Position numbers and translations under genes: made by a program. From positions 1 through 64,000 of the forward strand of contig NZ_FMZQ01000013.1 of the NCBI RefSeq assembly GCF_900102635.1: a DNA stretch of 64,000 nt, in the 5' to 3' direction. This DNA is from Ectopseudomonas chengduensis. Its GTDB lineage: Bacteria > Pseudomonadota > Gammaproteobacteria > Pseudomonadales > Pseudomonadaceae. Of this stretch, positions 50,045 through 56,553 are shown piece by piece. Within the stretch, counting starts at the first letter, position 1, and the number at the start of each line of letters is the position of its first letter. Below the pieces are notes generated by a model. It was not told the DNA's origin. It ran no database searches and saw only the letters and a list, made by a program, of their open reading frames with translations.

Positions 50045-50841
50045 CAGCGCTGCATAACATTCGTCAGGGCATTCCCCTGGCGATCGAGAAGATCGAGAAA
50101 TCCTTCGGCGAGCGCCAGGTGCTCAAGGGCATCGACCTGCATATCCCGGCCGGCCAGTTCGTCGCCGTGGTCGGCCGCAGCGGCTGTGGCAAGAGCACGC
50201 TGCTGCGCCTGCTGGCCGGTCTGGATCAGCCCAGCGGTGGCCAGTTGCTGGCCGGCAATGGCTCGCTCAACGCGGTGCGTGAAGACATTCGCCTGATGTT
50301 CCAGGACTCGCGTCTGCTGCCCTGGAAGCGGGTGATCGACAACGTCGGCCTGGGTCTTTCCGGCAACTGGCGCAAGCAGGCCGAGGAAGCCCTGGCGGCG
50401 GTCGGCCTGGCGGATCGTGCCAATGAGTGGCCGGCGGCACTGTCCGGCGGGCAGAAGCAGCGCGTGGCCCTGGCCCGTGCATTGATCCATCGGCCGCGCC
50501 TGCTGCTGCTCGATGAGCCGCTGGGCGCGCTGGATGCGCTGACCCGCATCGAGATGCAGCAACTGATCGAACGTCTGTGGCAGCAGCATGGCTTCACCGT
50601 GCTGCTGGTCACCCACGACGTCGCCGAAGCGGTGGCCGTAGCGGACCGGGTAATTCTCATCGAGGACGGTCAGATCGGCCTCGACCTCGATGTGCAACTG
50701 CTGCGCCCGCGTCCGCATGGCTCGCCGCTGCTGGCTGCGTTGGAAGCGCGGGTGCTCGACCGGGTGCTGGCACAGCCGGAGTTGCCGACCCCACCAGACC
50801 CCGTATCACCTCTGCCCACGCAATTGCGTTGGGCGCTGTGA
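50041..50841 (+). CDS. ssuB: Alkanesulfonate ABC transporter ATP-binding protein SsuB
   Basis: The 266-residue ATPase of the sulfonate importer. Walker A GRSGCGKS (45-52), Q-loop FQDSRLLPWKRV, signature LSGGQKQRVALARAL, Walker B LLLLDEPLGALD and H-loop VTHDVAEAVAVADR are present. The start overlaps the ssuC stop by four bases. A dispersed palindromic repeat separates it from ssuF. Confidence 0.96.
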   Translation: MTALHNIRQGIPLAIEKIEKSFGERQVLKGIDLHIPAGQFVAVVGRSGCGKSTLLRLLAGLDQPSGGQLLAGNGSLNAVREDIRLMFQDSRLLPWKRVIDNVGLGLSGNWRKQAEEALAAVGLADRANEWPAALSGGQKQRVALARALIHRPRLLLLDEPLGALDALTRIEMQQLIERLWQQHGFTVLLVTHDVAEAVAVADRVILIEDGQIGLDLDVQLLRPRPHGSPLLAALEARVLDRVLAQPELPTPPDPVSPLPTQLRWAL

Positions 50842-50844
50842 GAC

Positions 50845-50902
50845 CGTAGCCCGGATGTAATCCGGGACGGCTCAAGAATTCCCCGGATTGCATCCGGGCT
50901 AC
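50845..50902. repeat. 'tagcccggatg' palindromic repeat between ssuB and ssuF
   Basis: Arms CGTAGCCCGGATGTAATCC (50845) and GGATTGCATCCGGGCTAC (ending 50902) around a 15-base loop. It is the third member of this repeat family inside the ssu operon. Confidence 0.87.
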
Positions 50903-50928
50903 ATCAGTGGACCATCAGGAGAAACACC

Positions 50929-51144
50929 ATGACCATCAAAGCCATCAACGTGCGTAACCAGTTCAAGGGCAGCATCAAGGAAATCGTCATCGGCGACGTG
51001 CTGTCGGAAATCGACGTGCAGACTGCCGCCGGCATCGTCACCTCGGTGATCACCACCCGCTCCGTGCGCGAACTGGAATTGCAGGTGGGCAGTGAAGTGA
51101 TCGCTTTCGTGAAATCCACCGAAGTGTCCATCGCCAAGCTCTGA
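50929..51144 (+). CDS. ssuF: TOBE/Mop-domain molbindin-like protein SsuF
   Basis: A 71-residue single Mop (molbindin/TOBE) domain protein: TIKAINVRNQFKGSIKEIVI, AGIVTSVITTRSVRELEL and IAFVKSTEVSIAKL. SsuF closes the Pseudomonas ssu operon and is reported as needed for sulfonate use, though its ligand (oxyanion, molybdate-like) is not clear. AGGAG precedes ATG 50929. Separated from ssuB by a palindromic repeat. Confidence 0.94.
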   Translation: MTIKAINVRNQFKGSIKEIVIGDVLSEIDVQTAAGIVTSVITTRSVRELELQVGSEVIAFVKSTEVSIAKL

Positions 51145-51425
51145 TCGCTCTTGCGCCACCCTGGCCGCTCCTCGGGGCGGCCGGGGCAAGGTGCCACCGT
51201 TACTTCCCGCGCTCCTCCTTGTTCGCCACTTCCGGCTCCTTCCCGTATGCTTCCCCGTCTTTCCCTGGCCGCACCTATGCGGCGGGTTCGTCTGATGGCG
51301 TGGTTGATTTTTATCTGGTTATAAGCAGATAAGAAAATAGTATTTTTCGGATATATACCGTTGCGCCACAATCGCGCCATCAAAACGCCTGCTTGCAGGC
51401 TCTGCCAACGATAAGGAAGCCGCTC
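51145..51425. promoter_or_regulatory. Intergenic region with AT-rich promoter of the second sulfate-binding protein gene
   Basis: The first half is GC-rich, with a hairpin-like GGCCGCTCC...GGGGCGGCC (about 51163-51184) that could end the ssu transcript. The second half is AT-rich with GGTTATAAGCAGATAAG (51317-51333) and TATTTTTCGGATATA, resembling the lsfA upstream region. AAGGAAG lies before ATG 51426. Confidence 0.55.
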
Positions 51426-52442
51426 ATGCTGAAGAAGATCCTCCTGGCCAGTGTGGCCAGTGCCACCCTGCTGACTGGCTCGCTGAGCCATGCTGCTGCC
51501 GACACGCCGTTCCACAACGCCTCCTACGACATCGCCCGCGAGCTGTTCGGCGAGATCAATCCGCTGTTCGTCGAGCACTGGAAGCAGCAGAGCGGCAAGG
51601 AAGTGAAGATCATCCAGTCCTTCGCCGGTACCTCGCGTCAGGCGCAGGACATCATCCAGGGCAAGAAGGTCGACGTCGTCACCTTTAACCAGGTAACCGA
51701 TGTGGACATCCTGGCCAAGCGCGGTCTGCTGCGTGAAGACTGGGCCAAGCAGTTCCCCAACAACGCCTCGCCGTACTACAGCACCACCGCGTTCCTGGTG
51801 CGTGAAGGCAACCCGAAGAACATCAAGAGCTGGGATGACCTGATTCGCGACGACGTGAAGCTGGTATTCCCCAACCCGAAAACCTCCGGCAACGCCCGCT
51901 ACAGTTACCTGGGCGCCTGGCTGTTCGCCAACGAGAAATTCAATGGCGACGAGGAGAAGGTAAAGGCCTTCGTCGGCAAGCTGCTGAAGAACGTCGAGAA
52001 CTTCCCCACTGGCGGCCGTGGCGCCACCGTGGCCTTCGCCCAGAACGGCCAGGGCGACGTGCTGCTGACCTTCGAGTCGGAAGTGATCAACATCGCCAAG
52101 GGTGACGAGTTCAAGTCTGCCAACCTGGAAATCGTGGTGCCGGAAGTCAGCGTGCTGGCCGAGTTCCCGGTGGCCATCGTCGACAAGGTGGCCGACGAGC
52201 GCGGCACCCGCGAGCAGGCCAAGGCCTTCCTCGACTTCCAGTACAGCAAGGACATCCAGCAGCTGCTGACCCGCTACAACTACCGCGTGCACAACCTGGA
52301 AGTGGTCGAGGCGACCAAGGCGCAGTTCGCACCGGTACGCCTGATCAACCCGAACGAGATCCTCGGTAGCTGGGATGACATCACCGCCAAGCACTTCGAC
52401 AACGGTGGTATCCTTGACCAGCTTCTCGCGACTGGGCGCTGA
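51426..52442 (+). CDS. Second periplasmic sulfate/thiosulfate-binding protein
   Basis: A 338-residue paralogue of Sbp. A signal peptide (MLKKILLASVASATLLTGSL, cleavage near SHA-AAD) precedes FHNASYDIARELFGEINPLF, the oxyanion signature FPNPKTSGNARYSYLGAW and FPTGGRGATVAFAQNGQGD. The SGNARY form differs from SGGARW in Sbp at 11277. It is followed by CysT- and CysW-type permease genes after a 280-base gap holding repeats. Substrate could be sulfate, thiosulfate or another oxyanion. Confidence 0.9.
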   Translation: MLKKILLASVASATLLTGSLSHAAADTPFHNASYDIARELFGEINPLFVEHWKQQSGKEVKIIQSFAGTSRQAQDIIQGKKVDVVTFNQVTDVDILAKRGLLREDWAKQFPNNASPYYSTTAFLVREGNPKNIKSWDDLIRDDVKLVFPNPKTSGNARYSYLGAWLFANEKFNGDEEKVKAFVGKLLKNVENFPTGGRGATVAFAQNGQGDVLLTFESEVINIAKGDEFKSANLEIVVPEVSVLAEFPVAIVDKVADERGTREQAKAFLDFQYSKDIQQLLTRYNYRVHNLEVVEATKAQFAPVRLINPNEILGSWDDITAKHFDNGGILDQLLATGR

Positions 52443-52460
52443 GCGCGCCGGTCTGGCGTA

Positions 52461-52603
52461 GCAGGCTGTTGAAAAACGTAGGCGAGGCAGGCAAGACAAG
52501 GCAAAAACGGCCGAAAAAGCGCAGTTTACGTGCTGTAAATGAGCATTTTGAGGCCATTTTTAACGCAGTATTGCCAACGTAGGTAGTTTTTCAACGGCCT
52601 GTT
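52461..52603. repeat. 143-bp palindromic MITE-like repeat, copy C
   Basis: Terminal inverted repeats AGCAGGCTGTTGAAAAACG (start) and AGTTTTTCAACGGCCTGTT (end) pair with two or three mismatches. The core GCGCAGTTTACGTGCTG then TAAATGAGCATTTTGAG matches copy A at 27596-27735. It separates the binding-protein gene from its permease genes and has no gene of its own. Confidence 0.85.
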
Positions 52604-52652
52604 AGGGCGGGTGTAACCCGCCAGCCATGAGTGGCGGGTTACACCCGCCCTA
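52603..52652. terminator. Long perfect hairpin after MITE copy C
   Basis: Arms TAGGGCGGGTGTAACCCGCC and the exact inverse (52632-52652) surround an 8-base loop, giving a very stable 21-bp stem. Without a T run it may be a REP rather than a terminator; it should strongly structure any read-through mRNA. Confidence 0.65.
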
Positions 52653-52721
52653 CGCGAGCATCGTAATGGTCAGTTGGCCGCCTTATTGGCGGCCAACTGC
52701 ATTTGTAGAGCCGAGCTTTTC

Positions 52722-53561
52722 GTGAGTAAACCGACGCTGTTCTTCCTGCAGACTCCGCTGCTGCCTGGCTTCGGCCTGAGCTTCGGCGTCAGCGTGCTGT
52801 ACCTGTCGCTGGTGATCCTGTTGCCGCTGTCGGCGCTGCTGTTGTACGTCAGCGACATGACCTGGGCGCAGTACTGGTTCGCGATCAGCGATCCGCGTGT
52901 GGTGCAGACCTACAAGGTGACCATCTCGGCGGCCTTCTACTCGACGCTGGCGGTGCTGGTGCTGGGTCTGCTGCTGGCCTGGGTCATCACCCGCTACGAC
53001 TTCCCTGGTCGGCGCATCGTCGATGCGCTGGTCGACCTGCCGTTTGCCCTGCCGACCTCGGTCGCCGGCCTGACCCTCGCCGCGCTGCTGGTACCCAACG
53101 GCTGGATCGGCCAGTGGCTGGGCTTCAAGGTGGCCTACGCCTACGCCGGTATCGTGGTGGCGATGGTCTTTACCAGCATTCCCTTCGTGGTGCGTACCGT
53201 GCAGCCGGTGCTGCAGGATCTTGGCTCGGAATACGAGGAGGCCGCGCGCACCCTGGGCGCCAGCCGCGTGCAGACCTTTCGCAAGGTGATCCTGCCGACT
53301 CTGACCCCGGCGCTGGTCACCGGTGGCTCGCAGGCCTTCGTGCGCAGCCTCGGCGAGTTCGGCGCGGTGATCATGATCGCCGGCAACATTCCCTACCAGA
53401 CGGAGGTCAGCTCGCTGATGATTTTCGTCCGTCTGCAGGAGTTCAATTACCCGGCGGCGGCGGCCATTGCTTCGGTGATCCTGCTTGCCTCGCTGACTCT
53501 TCTGTTCCTCCTGCAGGTCGTGCAGGGACGTCTGTTCGCATGGCAACGGCAAGGTCGATGA
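52722..53561 (+). CDS. Sulfate-type ABC transporter permease (CysT-like, second copy)
   Basis: A 279-residue CysT-family permease starting at GTG 52722 (SKPTLFFLQTPLLPGFGLSF). It has LPFALPTSVAGLTLAALLVP, EYEEAARTLGASRVQTFRKV as coupling loop and FGAVIMIAGNIPYQTEVSSL. It is clearly related to CysT at 10335 but diverged. The GTG start is selected since the frame above it has only a TTG and repeat DNA. Its stop overlaps the next gene by ATGA. Confidence 0.92.
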   Translation: MSKPTLFFLQTPLLPGFGLSFGVSVLYLSLVILLPLSALLLYVSDMTWAQYWFAISDPRVVQTYKVTISAAFYSTLAVLVLGLLLAWVITRYDFPGRRIVDALVDLPFALPTSVAGLTLAALLVPNGWIGQWLGFKVAYAYAGIVVAMVFTSIPFVVRTVQPVLQDLGSEYEEAARTLGASRVQTFRKVILPTLTPALVTGGSQAFVRSLGEFGAVIMIAGNIPYQTEVSSLMIFVRLQEFNYPAAAAIASVILLASLTLLFLLQVVQGRLFAWQRQGR

Positions 53562-54385
53562 AAAAGCCCCAAGATTGGCGCCAGTGGGCGCTGGTAATCC
53601 TCGGTCTGATGGTGGTGGCGCTGATTCTGCTGGTGCCGCTGGCGCTGATCTTCACCAAGGCGCTGGCTGGTGGGCTTGACCTGCTGTGGAGCAACCTCGG
53701 CGAGGACTACATGCTCCACGCCATCGGGTTGACCCTGCTGGTGGCCGCCATCACCGTGCCGCTGAACCTGTGCTTCGGCATTTGCCTGGCCTGGTGCGTG
53801 ACGCACTACGATTTTCGCGGGCGCAAACTGCTGACCACGCTGGTCGACATTCCCTATGCGGTATCGCCGGTGGTCGCCGGCCTCTGTTATCTGGTGGTCT
53901 ACGGCCTGGAGAGCTTCATCGGCCGCTGGTTCTACGATAACGGCATGCAGTTGATGTTCGCCTGGCCGGGCATCGTCATGGTCACCGTATTCGTCACCGC
54001 GCCCTATGTGGCGCGCATTCTGATTCCGGTGATGCAGGCCCAGGGCCAGGACGAAGAAGCCGCTGCCATGTGCCTGGGTGCCAGCGGCTGGCAGATCTTC
54101 CGTCGCATCAGTCTGCCGAAGATCAAATGGGCGCTGCTCTACGGTGTGGTGGTGACCAATGCCCGCGCGGTGGGCGAGTTCGGTGCGGTGTCGGTGGTGT
54201 CCGGCACCATCATCAACCAGACCCTGACCCTGCCGCTGCTGGTCGACCAGCTCAACAACGATTACAAGCCCGCGGCGGCCTTCACTGCCGCCGGCCTGCT
54301 GGCGTGCATGGCGCTGCTCACCCTGTTCCTGAAAACCTTCATGGAGTGGCGTCAGCGCCAGCTGATGCAACGCGCCGAGGCCTGA
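53558..54385 (+). CDS. Sulfate-type ABC transporter permease (CysW-like, second copy)
   Basis: A 275-residue CysW-family permease with about six helices: DIPYAVSPVVAGLCYLVVYG, the coupling loop EEAAAMCLGASGWQIFRRIS and FGAVSVVSGTIINQTLTLPL. The ATG at 53558 overlaps the upstream stop; ATG 53540 is an alternative six codons earlier. No CysA gene follows; the next gene is on the opposite strand. It presumably borrows CysA (8456-9448) or an ATPase outside the window. Confidence 0.92.
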   Translation: MKKPQDWRQWALVILGLMVVALILLVPLALIFTKALAGGLDLLWSNLGEDYMLHAIGLTLLVAAITVPLNLCFGICLAWCVTHYDFRGRKLLTTLVDIPYAVSPVVAGLCYLVVYGLESFIGRWFYDNGMQLMFAWPGIVMVTVFVTAPYVARILIPVMQAQGQDEEAAAMCLGASGWQIFRRISLPKIKWALLYGVVVTNARAVGEFGAVSVVSGTIINQTLTLPLLVDQLNNDYKPAAAFTAAGLLACMALLTLFLKTFMEWRQRQLMQRAEA

Positions 54386-54443
54386 TAAGGGTGAACGCTT
54401 ATGGTGGATGTGAAGAGTGGCATCCCTAGGGGCTTCATTTCCT

Positions 54444-54505
54444 ATCGCGGCTGAACCCGCTCCTACGGAGCGTGGTGCTGGTGTAGGAGCGGCTTCAGCC
54501 GCGAT
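54444..54505. repeat. 'gtaggagcgg' repeat between convergent operons
   Basis: Arms ATCGCGGCTGAACCCGCTCC and the near inverse GTAGGAGCGGCTTCAGCCGC (ending about 54505) with a 16-base loop. The right arm contains the stop codon and last codons of the GGDEF gene. It is well placed as a two-way terminator. Confidence 0.87.
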
Positions 54506-56174
54506 GCTCTTCCGACGCTGCCACCTGCACCTGATTGCGACCACCATGCTTGGCCGCATACAGCGCCTTGTCGGCGCGCTCGCGCAGTTGCTCGGCTTCA
54601 CTGTGCACATCGGTGCCGGCGATACCGGCACTCAGGGTGCAGGAGAATTCGCCGCCATCGGCGATGAAGCGCAACTCGGCGAAGCGTTCGCGAATCTCGT
54701 CGACGATCTGCTTGGCCTGTTGCGGGGTGCAGTCCGGCAGTACCGCGAGAAACTCCTCGCCGCCATAGCGCCCCAGACTGTCGACCCGACGCAGGCGCTG
54801 GCGCAGCAGGTTGGCCAGGGCGCGGATGACGTTGTCGCCGGCGGCGTGACCATGTTCGTCGTTGACCCGTTTGAAGTGATCGATATCCAGCATCACCACA
54901 CTGGCGCGGTCGCCGCTGCGTAGCGCGCGCTCCAGCTCGATGGCCACCTGCTCCTTGATATCGCCATGCTTGAGCAGGCCGGTGAGGCTGTCGCGCGCCA
55001 GGGCGTTGGACAGCAGACGTGCGCGCTGAGCGCGGGAGAACACGGTGGCGACTAGGGCGTTGTCGGAAATCGGCTTGGTGACGAAGTCGTCGCCGGCCTT
55101 GATCAGCGCATTCATCTGCTTGCCGATATCGGTTTCCGCCGACAGGTAGATGATCGGGATGCGCAGCCAGTCGTCGTTGCAACGGATGATCTGCGCCAGC
55201 TCAGGGCCGGTACAGTCCGGCATGTTGACGTCGAGCAGCACCACCTCGGGATTGAAGTCGCGCAGATGCTCGAAGATCTGCGCCGGGTCCTGAAGGATTT
55301 CCACCAGCATGCCGGCGTCGCGCAGCACCAGGCTGTAGCGGCTGGCCAGATCGCGGTCGTCGTCGACGATCAGCACTCGGTAGGGCTCGCCGCTCTGCTG
55401 AGCGAAGCAGCGTTCCAGGCGGCTTTCCAGCTGCGGAATGTCCACCGGCTTGGCGAAGAAACCCAATGCACCGGCCCGCACCGCCTGCAACTGGGTGGCG
55501 AAGTCATCCTGGTGAGTCAGCACCAGCAGCGGCAGTGGCACCTCCAGGCGCTGCTGCAGGCCTGCGGCATAGTCCAGGCCGCTGCAGTCTTCGCTGGCCA
55601 GATTGACGTCGACGATCAGCGCGTCCGGTATCTGCTGCTCCAGGGCCGCATCGAGACCGGCGATGGAATTGAAGTGCTCGGCCTGATAGCCGAAGTTGTT
55701 CAGGGTCAGGCGCATGTTTTCGCCTACGGCTATTTCATTCTCGAGGATGTAGATGAGCCGGGACTCGGTGTCTCCACGTAGCGCCTGTGGTATCTGCTGC
55801 TGCACTGCGCCGGGTGCCGCGTTGCTGGAGGTCTGGTTGCCCAGGCGTTGCAGCGCCGCGATGAATTCGCCGAGTTCGTGCTGCAGGCGTTGCTGATGTT
55901 CCAGCCAGCGCTCGGCCTGTTGTTCCAGCTCCCGCGCTTGCTGGCCAAGCTGGTCGAAACCGAAGGTGCCGGCACTGCCGGCCAGGCGATGCAGCTGGTC
56001 GCGTAGCGCCTGCAACAGGTGCCTGCGCTGCTCGTCGCCGGCCTCGAGCAGTTGCTCGCTCTGCTGCGTCAGTTGCGGAAGCTCCTGGTGCAGGCGTTCG
56101 GCGAATTGCTGGCCGAGCTGCTGCAGGCGCTCCTGCAGGGTCTGAGGAATGGCGTTGCCGTCGTGTTTATCCAT
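54495..56174 (-). CDS. HPt-REC-REC-GGDEF diguanylate cyclase
   Basis: The 559-residue protein joins four domains. An HPt-like domain (about 1-120) has LHRLAGSAGTFG, where His is the phosphotransfer site. Receiver 1 (about 140-260) has a LENEIA start instead of DD and Asp in LIVDVNLA. Receiver 2 (about 265-385) is canonical, with RVLIVDDD and VVLLDVNMPD. The GGDEF domain (about 400-550) has active-site GRYGGEEF and the inhibitory RxxD (RRVD) five residues earlier. It should make cyclic di-GMP under phosphorelay control. It overlaps the receiver gene by 8 bases. Confidence 0.93.
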   Translation of the reverse strand: MDKHDGNAIPQTLQERLQQLGQQFAERLHQELPQLTQQSEQLLEAGDEQRRHLLQALRDQLHRLAGSAGTFGFDQLGQQARELEQQAERWLEHQQRLQHELGEFIAALQRLGNQTSSNAAPGAVQQQIPQALRGDTESRLIYILENEIAVGENMRLTLNNFGYQAEHFNSIAGLDAALEQQIPDALIVDVNLASEDCSGLDYAAGLQQRLEVPLPLLVLTHQDDFATQLQAVRAGALGFFAKPVDIPQLESRLERCFAQQSGEPYRVLIVDDDRDLASRYSLVLRDAGMLVEILQDPAQIFEHLRDFNPEVVLLDVNMPDCTGPELAQIIRCNDDWLRIPIIYLSAETDIGKQMNALIKAGDDFVTKPISDNALVATVFSRAQRARLLSNALARDSLTGLLKHGDIKEQVAIELERALRSGDRASVVMLDIDHFKRVNDEHGHAAGDNVIRALANLLRQRLRRVDSLGRYGGEEFLAVLPDCTPQQAKQIVDEIRERFAELRFIADGGEFSCTLSAGIAGTDVHSEAEQLRERADKALYAAKHGGRNQVQVAASEEHRG

Positions 56175-56553
56175 GGCGTCGGCTCCAGATCTGCCGGATC
56201 TGGGCGGCAAGCTGCATGGGATCGAAGGGTTTCACGATCACGTCGAGCGCGCCCAGGCTGCGGTAATGGGCCACTTCACCGGGCTGGACCTTGGCCGTCA
56301 TGAAGGCTACTGGCACCTCACCGATATCCACCAGTTCGCGCAGCCTCTCCAGCGTTTGCGGGCCGTCCATGCCTGGCATTATCACGTCGAGCAGGATGAA
56401 GTCGGGCGCGAAGCCTTGTACCTGATCGAGCGCTTCCTGGCCGCTGGCGCAGCTCAGCACCTGGAAGCCGCCAACGGCTTCCAGAGCGACCTTGGCCACG
56501 GCCTGGATCGAGGGGTCGTCCTCGACGTGAAGGATGCGCTTGAGCTCAGTCAT
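56167..56553 (-). CDS. Stand-alone receiver-domain response regulator
   Basis: A 128-residue single receiver protein: RILHVEDDPSIQAVAKVALE, the phosphorylated Asp in FILLDVIMPGMDGPQ (about residue 55), Thr in FMTAK and Lys in DVIVKPFDP. With no output domain it probably shuttles phosphoryl groups between the kinases and the HPt of the next protein, or binds a partner. ATG 56553 overlaps the hybrid kinase stop by 8 bases, so the genes are coupled. Confidence 0.93.
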   Translation of the reverse strand: MTELKRILHVEDDPSIQAVAKVALEAVGGFQVLSCASGQEALDQVQGFAPDFILLDVIMPGMDGPQTLERLRELVDIGEVPVAFMTAKVQPGEVAHYRSLGALDVIVKPFDPMQLAAQIRQIWSRRHG

